64,000 bases of DNA from Ornithorhynchus anatinus (taxonomy: Eukaryota; Chordata; Mammalia; Monotremata; Ornithorhynchidae): contig NC_041748.1 in NCBI RefSeq assembly GCF_004115215.2, positions 16,544,337 to 16,608,336 of the forward strand, written 5' to 3'. Position numbers and translations under genes: made by a program. Under the pieces are notes generated by a model, which ran no database searches, was not told the origin of the DNA, and saw nothing but the letters and a program-made list of their open reading frames with translations. This document shows positions 39,725 to 51,400 of the stretch, one piece after another. Position 1 is the first letter of the stretch; the number at the start of each line of letters is the position of its first letter.

Positions 39725-42700
39725 ATGGTGAGTGCCTGCTTCTCCCCAAGTAGGTGGGGTCAATAATTTTAGTACTTCTAAAGCCCTCTTCTAAGTGCCA
39801 AGCTAATCGGGTTGGACCCAGGCATGCCCCATGTGGGTTCACCATCTTAAATCCTCATTTTGCAGATGAGAAAACAGGTGTGGTGAAATGACTTGCCTAA
39901 GGTCCCGTTGCAGATCTGTGGCAGAGGGGTTATTAGAACCCTGGTCTTTCTGACTTAAAAGGCCTGTGTTGTTTTGCTCTACTGATTATATAGGGGGAAT
40001 CCCCTCCCCTGTATCTCTTTTTATGGCTGCTTTTGAGTGCTTACTATGTGCCTGGCACTGGGGTAGATATAGGCTAATAGTCCATGTCCCACATGTGCCT
40101 TAGTCTTAAACCCCATTTTACAGATGAGGGAACTGAGGCACAGAAAAACCAAATGGCTCGCCAAAGGAGCAAGGATTAGAACCCAAATCCTCAGCTCTTT
40201 CCACTAGGCCGTTAATGTTTGACTTAGTAGCCCATATTTGGGTGGCGACATGGTCTAAAGGAAGCCCGGCCTGGGAGGTAGGAAACCTGGGTTCTAGTCC
40301 CATCTCTACTGTCAACTGACAGAGCTGGGATTAGAACCCATGACCTCTGACTCCCAAGCCCGGGCTCCTTCCGCTTAGCCACACTGCTTCTCAAATAGAA
40401 CAGAAGTAGCGCGGCTTAAGGGGGAGAGCACAAGCCTGGGAATCAGGATCTGGATTCTAATCCTGGTTCTATTTTTCTGCTGTGTGACCTTGGGCAAGTC
40501 ACCTCACTGCTCTGCCTGTCACCTCATTGGTAAAATGGGGATGAAGCAATGGACTGGGTCCAACCTGATTAACTTCTATCTAACCCCAGTGCTTAGCACA
40601 GTGCCTGGCACGTAATAAGCGCTTAACAAATAACCATGAAAGAAATGTGTTGTGCCTGATATGGGGTGGGTGAGCTCCCGGCACCCTCTGGGGGCTTTTA
40701 GAGATTTTTGACTCTGGAGGATTTGATTTCTGTCGATTTATTTTTTTTTCTCTTGATTTTTCTTTTTAAAATGGTATTTAAGAACTTAGTATATGCCAGA
40801 CACTGTACTAAGTGCTGGGATAGAGACACGCTAATCAAGTTGGATTCAGTCTTAGTCCTTATTGTACACAAGATAACTGATGCCCAGAGATGTGAAGTGA
40901 CCTGCCGAAGGTCACACAGCAGATCAGTGGCAGAGCTGGGATTAGAACTCAGGTTCTCGGACTCCCAGGCCGGGGCTCTGGCCACTCGGCCACACTGCTT
41001 CTTGTCTAGGGAGGGGAAGGGGTTGTTGGGGCCAAGGTGCTGGGACACCCCCACCCCAAATAATAATAATAATGATGGTATGTTAAGCGCTTACTGTGTG
41101 CCAAACACTGTTCTAAGCGCTGAATATCGCTCAGGGAGGCGGTCTTGGATCCTCCCGCCCCATGACTGTGAGTCCCACCTGGGACAAACTGATGACCTTG
41201 TATCTCTCCCAATGTTTAGAACAGTGCTTGGCACAGAGTAAGCGCTTAACAAGTACCATCATCATCAATCAACAGTAGGTACCTGACTGTGAGGTCATAG
41301 TAGACAGGGAATGTGTCTATTGTTTATTGTCCTCTCCCAGGTGCATAGTACAGCGCTCAGCCCCCAGGAAGCGCCCCCAGGAAGCGCTCAGTAAATGAAA
41401 AGCCCCAAGGGCCCAGGTCATTGAATTGTACATTTCAAGCGCTTAGTACAGTGTTCTGCACATAGTAAGCATTCAATAAATACGACAATGAAAAGGCACA
41501 GAATGAGAGACGCTTGCCTGGGTGCAATAGTTGAAAGTGTGATGGCCACCTGTTTTGTGTATCCCAGCAGCATTGTGTACGGGGTAGAGCCTGGGAGTCA
41601 GAAGGACCTGGGTTCTAATCCCGACTCTGCCTCTTGTCTGCTGTGTGACTGTGGCCAGGTCATTTCCCTTCTCTGAGCCTCACTTCCCTCATCTGTCAAA
41701 TGGGGACAGAGACGGTCTCCAACCCAATTTGCTTGTATCCACCGCAGCACTTAGTACAGTGGCTCGCACAGAGTAAGGGCTTTAGAGAAGCGGTGTGGTT
41801 TAGCGGGAAGAGCCCGAGCTTGCGAGTCAGAGGCCGTGGGTTCTAATCCCCGCTCCGCCGCTTGTCACCTGGGTGACTTTGGGCAAGTCACTTCACTTCT
41901 CCGTGCCTCAGTGACCTCATCTGTAAAATGGGGATGAAGACTGGGAGCCCCACGTGGGACAGCCTGATGACTTTGTATTGACACCAGCGCTTAGGACAGT
42001 GGTTGGCACATAGTAAGTGCTTAACAAATACCATCATTATTATTATTATTATTAACAAATACCATAATAATCATAATAATTATGATGACCATGATTAACC
42101 GGGGGTGCCTTGCAGAGCGGTGGCTATGAGGTCAGCCTGTTTGCCACCCCGCCAGACTCCCACCTACTGTGTTCGGTTTGCTACGGCGTCCTGAGGCAGC
42201 CTGTGGGACTCCCATGCAGGCACACGTTCTGCAGGAAATGCATCATGCGGTGGCTGGTGAGGTAGGCCGGGCTGCGGGGCTGGGGGTGGGGAAGGAGTGA
42301 TCTCATTGGCTATGGGCAGCTTTCTAGGTGCCGGGCACTGTACTAAGCGCTGGGGGATTGGTTAAACATTTCCAAGCACTGTGGCAGATAGGAGGTAATC
42401 AGGTTCCACATGGGGCTCACAGTCTTGAGGAGAGAGAACAGGCACTGAATCCCATTTTGCAGATAATAATAATGTTGGTATTTGTTAAGCGCTTTCTATG
42501 TGCAGAGCACTGTTCTAAGCACTGGGGTACATACAGGGTAATCAGGTTGTCCCACGTGAGGCTCACAGTTAATCCCCACTTTACAGATGAGGGAACTGAG
42601 GCACCGAAAAGTTAAGTGACTTGCCCACAGTCACACAGCTGACAAGTGGCAGACTGGGGATTAGAACCCAGGTCCTCTGACTCCCAGGCCCATGTTCTTT

Positions 42701-45491
42701 CCGCTAGGCCCCTCTCCCAAGTGCTTAGTACAGTGCTCTGCACACAGTAAGCGCTCAATAAATCTGAATGAATGAATACCTCAGGCTCTGCGCTGGCCTA
42801 TGGGGAAGCCTCTCTGGGCCTCAGTTTCCTCTCAGAGCCCAGGCCTGGGAGTCGGAAGGACTGAGCTGTGTTCTAATCCCGGCTTCACCACTTGTCTGCT
42901 ATGCGGGCCTTGGGCAAGTCACCTCACTTATCTGGGGTTCAATTACCTCATCCGTAAAATGGGGATTGAGACTGCGAGGACCATGGGGGACAGGGACTGT
43001 ATCCAACCTGATCAACTTGCATCTACCCCAGCACTTAGTACAGTGCCTGGCACATAGTAAGCGCTTAACAACTACCATTATTATTAGCAAGTACCAGTGT
43101 TATTAAATGGGGATTAGAGTTCCCTTCTCTCTCCATTATTATTATTATTAAATGGGGGGCAGGGACACCCCACCCCCCAGCTCCAACCCATCCCGGCTGG
43201 CCTTGGGTGCCCACGAGAGGCCCAAGGGGCCGTCAGCTCAATGTGGGCAGCGAATGTGTCTGTTTATTGTTAATTCATTCATTTAATCGTATTTATTGAG
43301 CACTTACTGTGTGCACAGCACTGTACTAAGTGCTTGGGAGAGTACAATTCAGCACCAAATAGAGACAATCCCTGCCCACACCGAGCTCGCAGTCTAGAAG
43401 AGGGGAGACAGACATCAAAACAAGTAAAGAGGCATCAGTAGCATCATTATAAATGAACAGAATTAGAGATATATGTATTCTATGGCCCTGTCCCAAGTGC
43501 TTCGTACGGTGCTCTGCACGCAGGAAGCACTCAGTAAATACGACCAACTGACCGAACTGGGCTTTCCTGCAGGCAGAGGACGTGTCCGTGCTGCAGGCGT
43601 GAAGTGAAGGTGAAGCAATTAGTTCACAGGCATGAACTCCGAAGGCAGATCAACCGCCTGCAAGTGAAGGTAATGTGGCAAAACCCCCGACCTCCGACCC
43701 ATCATCCGCCCCACCATCACCACCATCACCATCACCACCCTGTGGGCTCGCCCACCCCTTTTTGCCTGGGCTGGGCAGTGCCAGGCCCAACCCCAGCCCC
43801 AGATGACTAACTCGCCAACGTAGATGGGCCCGAGGTCAGTAGCCGGGGAGGGGGAGGTCTAAGACTGACCCCAGGCTGCTTGACCCAGTCAATTAACCTC
43901 TCTGGACCCATTTGTTTTTAAATGGCATCTATTAAGTGCTTACTGCTTAGCTTAGAACAGTGCTTGGCACATAGTAAGCGCTTAACAAATACCAACATTA
44001 TTATTACTGTGTGCAAAGCACTATTCTAACCACTGGGGAGGATACAAAATGATCAGGTTGTTCCACGTGGGTCTCACAGTCTTAATCCTCATTTTACAGA
44101 TGAGGTAACTAAGGCACGGAGAAGTGACTTGCCCAAAGTCACACAGCTGACAAATGGCAGAACCGGGATTTTCCCACTTGTTATATTACTATTAATAATA
44201 ATAATCATAATCATATTTATTAAGTGCTTACTGCATTTAAAGCACTATACTAAGCACGTGGGAGGGGACGATTTAACATCAAGCACATTACCGAGTTCAC
44301 AGTATTATTGTACTTGTTAAGTGCTTACTAAGTGCCAAGCACTGTTCTAAGCACTTGGATGGATGCAAGGTAATCAGGTTGGACACAGTCCCTGTCCCCG
44401 GTGGGGCTCACGGTCTCAATCCCCATTTTACCAGTGAGGTCGCTAAGGTCCAGAGAAGTGAAGTGACTTGCCCAAGGTGACAGAGCAGACATATGGCGGC
44501 ACCGGGATTAGAACCCAGGTCCTCCTGACTCCCAGGCCCGGCTTCTACCCACTAAGTCACGCTGCTTCTGTCCTGCTGCCGAGTGATCCTTGCCCAGCTC
44601 CCTCCCTTCTCTGGGACTCAGTTCATTTATTCAGTGGCACTTTTGGGGCCTTACTGTGTGCAGAGCACGGTTCTAAGCGCTTGGGAGAGCACTGGCCTAC
44701 TAGAGAGAGTATGGGCCTGGGAATCAGAAGGTCATGGGTTCTAATCCCGGCTCCACCGCTTGTCTGTTTTGTGACCTGGGGCAAGTCACTTCACAGTTCC
44801 CTCCTCTTTAAAATGGGGATGGAATCTGTGAGCCCCATGTGGGACCGGGACTGAGTCCAACCTGATGACTTTGTGTTTACCCCAGGGCTTAGAACAGTGC
44901 TTGGCACATAGTAAGTGCTTAAGAAATACCATCATTATATACCAGATGCATTCCCTGCCCACAACGAGCCGACAGCTGTTTCCTCTGCCTCGCGGGGGTG
45001 GCGTAGGAGGAGGGGAGACTCTCCTGTGTCTCCCTCTAACCTTCAGTCTGCCCACCTTCTCTCCCCGTTGCGTCCAGTGTAAGAATGTCCAGGAGGGCTG
45101 CCTGGTCACTGTGCCCCTCCACCACCGCCGGATCCACCTGCTGTCCTGCCAGTACGAGCCCGCCCCTTGCCCCCACCCCGGCTGCCCGGCCTGGGTGCCA
45201 CGCAAGGACCTGAGCGGCCACGGCCAACGCTGCCCGCACGGACGGCGGCCCTCCGCCCGGGGCTGTGAGGCTCCGCTGACCGCCGCCCGCGCCCCCCGTG
45301 ACTACCCCCACCAGCTGCAGGAGGAGAGGAGGCGGCGACGGCGGCAGGCATCTTGCCAGCTGCTCCTGGCACAGCTGGACCGATCCCTCCGACACCTGCG
45401 CCGGGCCGCGCGAGGCATGCACGCCCAGCTGGCGCGGCTGGGAGGGCGCCTGGAGAGGAGCCGGGTGGACGGCCTCGGCCCGTCGGCGTGA
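39725..45491 (+). CDS. RNF151: RING finger protein 151
   Basis: This is a testis-associated RING E3-type protein. Exon 1 supplies only ATG (39725-39727) followed by GTGAGT. Exons 42116-42261, 43573-43669 and 45078-45491 complete it, giving 219 residues (human 245). The start was chosen because ATG joins in phase to [15 protein letters not shown], parallel to human MGGGYDLNLFASPPDS. The C3HC4 RING is complete: CSVC, CRH, C-x2-C, then C-x10-C-x2-C (residues about 19-59). A TRAF-type zinc-finger region follows (CKNVQEGC...[17 protein letters not shown]). The basic Gln/Arg-rich C-terminus ([12 protein letters not shown]) is shorter and diverged. TBL3 follows on the same strand, as in human. Confidence 0.9.
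39765..41490. repeat. Repeat cluster in RNF151 intron 1
   Basis: It contains Mon-1 at 39765-40000, 40030-40215, 40310-40390 and 40770-41000 (minus) and 40405-40640 (plus). 41057-41130 and 41165-41265 are facing halves. L2 ends lie at 41290-41400 and 41430-41490 (plus). Confidence 0.7.
41560..42060 (+). mobile_element. Two Mon-1 SINEs in tandem before RNF151 exon 2
   Basis: Copies lie at about 41560-41790 and 41785-42060. The second ends in a long (ATT)n tail about 55 bases before the exon 2 acceptor. Confidence 0.8.
42310..43550. repeat. Repeat cluster in RNF151 intron 2
   Basis: It contains Mon-1 at 42310-42470 and 42465-42715 (minus) and 42790-43090 (plus), with L2 ends at 42710-42775 (plus), 43260-43420 (minus) and 43480-43550 (plus). 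Confidence 0.75.
43708..43740 (+). repeat. (CAC/CAT)n trinucleotide repeat in RNF151 intron 3
   Basis: CACCATCACCACCATCACC-type repeats begin about 40 bases after the exon 3 donor. In the frame of exon 3 they read as a run of histidines. Confidence 0.85.
43905..44940. repeat. Repeat cluster in RNF151 intron 3
   Basis: It contains a composite minus Mon-1 at 43905-44185, L2-type sequence at 44200-44310, Mon-1 at 44305-44570 (minus), an L2 end at 44630-44700 and Mon-1 at 44690-44940 (plus). Confidence 0.75.
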
Positions 45492-45530
45492 GGCGGGGGC
45501 GGACCCCTCCCCGGGACCCCCTTTGCCGTC

Positions 45531-45536
45531 AATAAA
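45531..45536 (+). terminator. RNF151 poly(A) signal
   Basis: AATAAA lies 40 bases past the TGA stop in repeat-free sequence. Confidence 0.85.
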
Positions 45537-45764
45537 TGTAAAGGTCGGATGGAGCCGGCCGGACGGGGAGGGCCGGCCTCAGTCTCCTTCCCGCCGCCGT
45601 CCACGGGCCCAGCGTCCCGGACCCTCAGGCCCCGGACCCCCAGATCCTGACCCCACAGCCCCCGGCCGCCTTGGAATAATCCACTCGTCTCCCCGCCCGA
45701 GCCGCGCCAATCCGCTCACTTACCCCTGCCCCAGCGCCCTAGGACAATCCACTTCTCTGCAGCG

Positions 45765-46325
45765 TACCATAGTGGAAAGAGCGTGGCCTTGGGATTCAGA
45801 GGTCATGGGTTCTAGTCCCGGATCTGCCGCTTGTCTGCTGTGTGGCCTTGGACCAGTCACTTCACTTCTCTGGGCCTCAGTGACCTCATCTGGAAAATGG
45901 GGATGAAGACTGTGAGCCCTACTTGGGACAACTTCATTACCTTGTATGTCCCCCAGTACTTAGAATGGTGCTTGGCTCATAGTAAATGCTTAACAAATAC
46001 CATTAATATTATGATTGCACTCCCCCCAGCCACCCTAGAATAATGCACTCACCTAAACGAGAAGCAGCGTGGCTCAGTGGAAAGAGCACGGGCTTTGGAG
46101 TCAGAGGTCATGGGTTCGAATCCCGGCCCGGCCATTTGTCAGCTGTGTGACTTTGGGCAAGTCACTTAACTTCTCTGTGCCTCAGTTCCCTCATCTGTAA
46201 AATGGGGATTAAGACTGTGAGCCCCACGTGGGACAACCTGATTCCCCTGTGTCTACCCCAGCGCTTAGAACAGTGCTCGGCACATAGTAAGCGCTTAACA
46301 AATACCAACATTATTATTATTAAAC
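45765..46325 (+). mobile_element. Two Mon-1 SINEs downstream of RNF151
   Basis: Copies lie at 45765-46015 and 46055-46325. The second is near consensus with an intact GGGTTCGAATCCC B box, one of the youngest-looking copies here. Confidence 0.85.
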
Positions 46326-46955
46326 CCTACCCCGGCCACCCTAGGATAACCCTCTCATCTACACCCTCCAGCCACTTTAGAAATAATAGTCATGCCTACA
46401 TTCTCATTGATTCTGGAAAAACACTCAGGTCTATGCTCTCATTGACCATAAAAACACGTATTAACGCCCCTCTCTGCCCCAGCTACCCTGTACCTAAATA
46501 GTTATTCTTCGTGCTCCAAAAAGACCCCATTGATGGTGAAATTCACCTTCGGATGTATGTGGGCTTGAAAAGACCCAAAACACACACACTCTGTGTGTGG
46601 TGCTGTCTTGGGGCTGTTTGCAGGGCCTCAGTGCCATTTTGGCTTTGGCCTTCTTGTCTCTCGAAACTCGCAAAAGCTTCTCCTCAATCGGAGCAGCTCC
46701 TTTCAACCCTACAAATCACTCGTCTACACTCCCAAAAGATAACACACTTGTCCACATTTGCAAGCAACTCGACCAGAAACTCGTCTTCAAGCTCCAGTTC
46801 TCCAACAGACACATGCATGGGGAATACAGTTGAAATTAAAGTAGCAGAAGAGGGATAAAGAGCTCAAAACGGAAGGGAGGGAGGTGGCTGTAATAACCCC
46901 TATTGAATGCATCTTCCTAATCTTTCCATGCATCTTTTATCTTTCCAGGCATAAA
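46326..46955. other. Unidentified unique AT-richer sequence
   Basis: This segment is compositionally unlike its GC-rich, SINE-filled surroundings. A minus-strand frame (46494-46706) and a plus frame (46511-46858) have no motif I recognise. It could be a decayed retrocopy or an unclassified repeat. Confidence 0.4.
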
Positions 46956-46959
46956 CTGC

Positions 46960-48110
46960 TTCTTAAGCGCTCCTTATGCGCCAGGCATTGTACTGAGCAC
47001 CGGGGTAGATACAAGAGAAGCAGCGTGGCTCAGCGGAAAGAGCCCGGGTTTGGGAGTCAGAGGTCATGGGTGCGAATCCCGGCGCTGTCACTTGTCAGCT
47101 GGGTGACTGTGGGCAAGTCACCACTTCTCTGGGCCTCAGTGACCTCATCTGGAAAATGGGGATTAACTGTGAGCCTCACATGGGACAACCTGATGACCCT
47201 GTATCTACCCCAGCGCTTAGAACAGTGCTTAACAAATACCGACATTATGAAACTGGAAACCAGATTCAAATTTTCTGATGAGCAAAAGCTGGGCACGCCT
47301 TTGATGAGCTGGGGTGGCTTATGAAGTTGGAAGTCCAAGGGGCACCCCAATAATCAATCAATCGTATCTATTGAGCGTTTTCTACGCGCTTGGGAAAGTA
47401 CTTCACCTCTCTGGGCCTCAGTCCTCTCTGTAAAATGAGGATGAAGACTGTGAGCCCCATGTGGGACAGGGACTGTGTCCAACTTGATTATCTCATACCT
47501 ACCCCAGCATTTTAAAAAATTGGTGAGGGGCTAATCTTTCTCGAGGAAAAAGGATTTTACTGGGAGTAAGGAGACGACTCCTCGCCCACAAGGAGTTTGT
47601 GGTCAAGAGGGGAAGTTGGACATTGTAATAAATTACAGATTTGTATATAAGTGCTGTGGGTGACTAAGGGGTACAAATTCAAATGCAAGGCTGACACAGA
47701 AGGGGAAATGGACTGTCTCTGTTGCTGATTTGTCCATTCCAAGCGCTTAGCACAGTGCTCTGCACATAGTAAGCGCTCAATAAATACTATTGCATGAATG
47801 AACAGGGCGCTTAGTCAGAGCAGGCTTCCTATGGCCCTAGAACCCCTCGATGATAATAATAATGATGGCATTTTGTTAAGCGCTTACGACGTGCAAAGCA
47901 CTGTTCTAAGCGCTGGGGTAGATACAGGGTAATCAGGTTGTCCCACGTGGGGGGCTCCCAGTCTTCATCCCATTTACCAGATGAGGTCACTGAGGCCCAG
48001 AGAAGTGACTTGCCCATAGTCACCCAGCTGACAAGGGGCAGAGTCGGGATTCGCACCCACGACCTCTGACTCCCAAGCCCTGGCTCTTTCCACTGAGCCC
48101 CGCTGCTTCT
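46960..48110. repeat. Mon-1 and L2 copies upstream of TBL3
   Basis: It contains a short minus Mon-1 piece at 46960-47010, a plus copy at 47013-47250, L2/Mon-1 fragments at 47345-47515, an L2 end at 47735-47800 (plus) and Mon-1 at 47850-48110 (minus). An A-rich stretch (48162-48200) follows. Confidence 0.75.
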
Positions 48111-48210
48111 CCTATATCTTCCCGGGCGCTCAGTACGATGCCCGGCGCATAAGGAGCGCTTAAAAAAAAAAAAAAAATCACTTCAAAAAAAAAAATTACC
48201 TCAGAAGGCG

Positions 48211-48484
48211 GACCGGAAGGAGCGGCCCGGCATCCGGGGAAGTTCTCTGCCCACAAGAAAGATGGCGCCGCGGCCGGGCAGGTCTTTTGCCCGTAACAAA
48301 GATGGCGACGCTTCCGGGCAGGTCTGTTGCCCGTAACAAAGATGGCGCCGGCGCCCACGCGAGGTGGGGCTTGACGTCACCGGAGCGCGCCGGAAGCGTC
48401 GTGAGCATCGCGCGCCGGGCGCGCCCCCTTCCTTCTCCCACGTGTTAGTGGCGTTGTTTTCCCGCGGGAGGCGTCCCGGGCAGC
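48211..48484 (+). promoter_or_regulatory. TBL3 promoter with three 40-bp YY1-containing tandem units
   Basis: This CpG-rich promoter lies directly upstream of the TBL3 ATG. AAAGATGGCG occurs at exactly 40-bp spacing (GATGGCG at 48261, 48301 and 48341). Each is preceded by TGCCC...AAAGA, and the units share CCGGGCAGGTCT. A partial fourth unit (48231-48250) precedes them. Downstream are a perfect CRE palindrome TGACGTCA (48372-48379) and an ETS-type CCGGAAG (48390-48396). AAGATGGCG is a YY1-type core. There is no TATA box. Confidence 0.75.
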
Positions 48485-51400
48485 ATGGCCGACGGCGACC
48501 CCCGAGCCCCCGTCCTCTTCAAGACCAAGTGAGGGGCGCTCGCTGACCCCGGGCGGGGGGAGGGGGCAGGGGCACTCCGAGGTCGCGGGTTCGAATCCCG
48601 CGCCCGCCTTGGGCCAGCCACTGCCCTTTCAGTCGGATTCATCGAGCGCTTGGTGTGAGCAGAGCACTGGACTAAGCGCTTGGAAGAGCCAGCATCACCC
48701 CGACTCGCCCCCTTTGCTCTTCCCCCGTCCCAGCCGCACACCACTTATTTCCACATCTGTCATTTTATTTATTTGTATTGATGTGTGTCTCCCCACTCTA
48801 GATTGTAAGCTCACTGTGGGCAGGGAATGTCACTGCTTATTGTTGCATCCTACTCTCCCAAATGCTAAGTACAGTGCTCTGCACACAGTAAGCGCTCAAT
48901 AAGTACAATTGAATGAATAATGTTGATATTTGTTAAGCGCTTACTGTGTGCAGAGCACTGTTCTAAGCGCTGGGGGAAATACGGGGTCATCAGGTTGTCC
49001 CACGCGAGACTCACAGTTAATCCCCATTTTACAGATGAGGTAACTGAGGCACAGAGAAGTGAAGTGACTTGCCCACAGTGACACAGCTGACAAGTGGCAG
49101 AGCCGGGATTCGAACCCATGACCTCTGACTCCCAAGCCCGGGCTCTTTCCATAGGGCCACGGTGCTTCTCTTACCGCAGTCCTGTCTCCCCATTAGCCAG
49201 TCTACACCTCCCTTAATTAATTTAATTTTGGTATTTGTTAAGTGCTTACTATGTGCCGAGCACCGTTCTAAGCGCTGGGGTGGATACAGGGTAATCAGGT
49301 TGTCCCACGTGAGGCTCACGGTTAATCCCCATTTTACAGATGAGGTAACTGAGGCACAGAGAAGTGAAGTGACTTGCCCACAGTCACACAGCTGACAAGT
49401 GGCAGAGCCGGGATTCGAACCCATCACCTCTGACTCCTAAGCCCCTGCTGTTTCCATTCAGCCACGCTCCCTTCTCACCTGGCTCCACATTACCATCAGT
49501 AGCCCCGTACTGAGCGCTTGGGAGAGTTTGGTAGAATTAGGCACGATCCCTGCCCACGAGGAGCGTATAGTCTAGGCGGGGAGGTGGATGTTAAAATCAG
49601 TGAAATTCTCCTCCCTCCTGCTTAGATTGTGAGCCCCAGTGGGACAGGGACTGGGTCCAACCTGATTAGCTTCTATCTACACCGGCGCTTAGTAGAGTGC
49701 CAGGCACATAGTAAGCACTTTAAAAGTACCATAAATTACAGTTGGACGTGGCGAATGGACCTGGGAGAGTTTTGTGCCTGTGTGTTTGTGTGGTGTTATC
49801 CATTCATACACACACTCCACCGTGTTTGACAATAATAACTGTGATATTTGTAAATACATTGAACCAAGTACTGTGCTAAAGGCTGGGTTAATAGCACTTT
49901 ATGGAGCACTTATTATGTGCAGAGAACTGGACTAAGTGCTTGGGAGAGTTCAGTACAACAGAGTTAGACATGTTCCCTGCCCATAACGAGCGTACGGTCT
50001 ATAGGGGAAGACAGATGGTAATGTAAATATTCATGTGGGGTTGAGCACGGAGCAAGTATCAAATGCCCAGAGGTCACAGATCCAATTACTTAGATGACTT
50101 GGGGGGAAAAGAGGGCTTAATGCGGGGAAGGCCTCTTGGAGGAGACGCGACCCTAATAATGTTTTGAAGGTGGGGAGAGTGGTCGTCTGGCGGATATGGA
50201 CGGGGAGGGAGTTTGGGAAAGGGGTTGGCGTCGAGAGGACAGGGATGATAAGAGGTTCAGTTCAGGACATGTTTAGTTTGCGGTGTCAGTGGGACAGCCA
50301 GGTGGTTCTGGAGACAGGAGGAACTGCGAGATTGCAGGGCAGGAGAGAGGTCGGGATGTAGATTTGGGCGTCATCCGCGTAGAGATGATAGTTGAAGCCA
50401 TGGGAGTGAGTGAGTTCTCTAAGGGGGTGAGTGTGGAGGGAGAATAGAAGGGGACCTAGAACTGATCCTGGAGGGACTCCCCCACTGTCAGGGGGCGGGA
50501 GGCAGAGGAGGAGCCAGCAAAAGAAACTAAGGAGTGGTCAGATAGGTAGGAGAACCTCCTCTATCTCGCCGCCGACCTCTCGCCCACATCCTGCCTCTGG
50601 CCCGGGACGCCCTCCCGCCTCATAATAATGTTGGTATTTGTTAAGCACTTACTATGTGCAGAGCACTGTTCTAAGCACTGGAGTAGAAACAGGGTAATTA
50701 GGTTGTCCCACGTGAGGCTCACAATTAATCCCCATTTTACAGATGAGGGTACTGAGGCACAGAGAAGTTAAGTGAGTTGCCCACAGTCACACAGCTGACA
50801 AGTGGCAGAGCCGGGATTCGAACCCATGACCTCTGACTCCGAAGCCTACGCTGCTTCCCCGGACGGTTACTCCCCCCGGCTTCAAAGCCTTATTGAAGGG
50901 GCATCTCCTCCAAGAGGCCTTCCCTGCCTAAGCCCTCCTTTCTGCTTCCCCCACCCTCTTCTGCGTCCCCCGACTTGCTCCCTTTATTCATCCCCCCACC
51001 TCAGCCCCATAGCATTCATGTCCAGATCTGCCATTTATTTCTATTAATGTCTTTCTCCCCCTCTAGACTGTAAGCTCGTTGTGGGCAGGGAACGTGTCGG
51101 TTTATTGTTGAAATGTGTTCTGCGCCCAGCAAGCGCTCAGTAAGTACAATCGACTGACTGAAGACAGTATCAGTGAAGCCAAGGATGGATAAAGATTCAA
51201 GGAAAAGGGGGTGGTCGACAGTGTCGGAGGCAGATGAGAGCTCTAGGAGGATTAGGATGGAGGAGAGGCCATCAGGTTTGGCGGAGAAGAAGGTCGTTGG
51301 TGACCTTAGCGCTGTTTCTGTGGAGCGAAGGGGACGGAAGCCAGATGGGCAGGGCCCGAGGAGAAACAGGAGGAGAGGAACTTGAGATAGATGGTGGGTG

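Noticed and set aside
46055-46325. tRNA gene suggested by GTGGCTCAGTGG...GGGTTCGAATCCC
   Set aside because: These are the Pol III boxes of a Mon-1 SINE; no tRNA cloverleaf follows and the element continues into the CORE and L2-like end.
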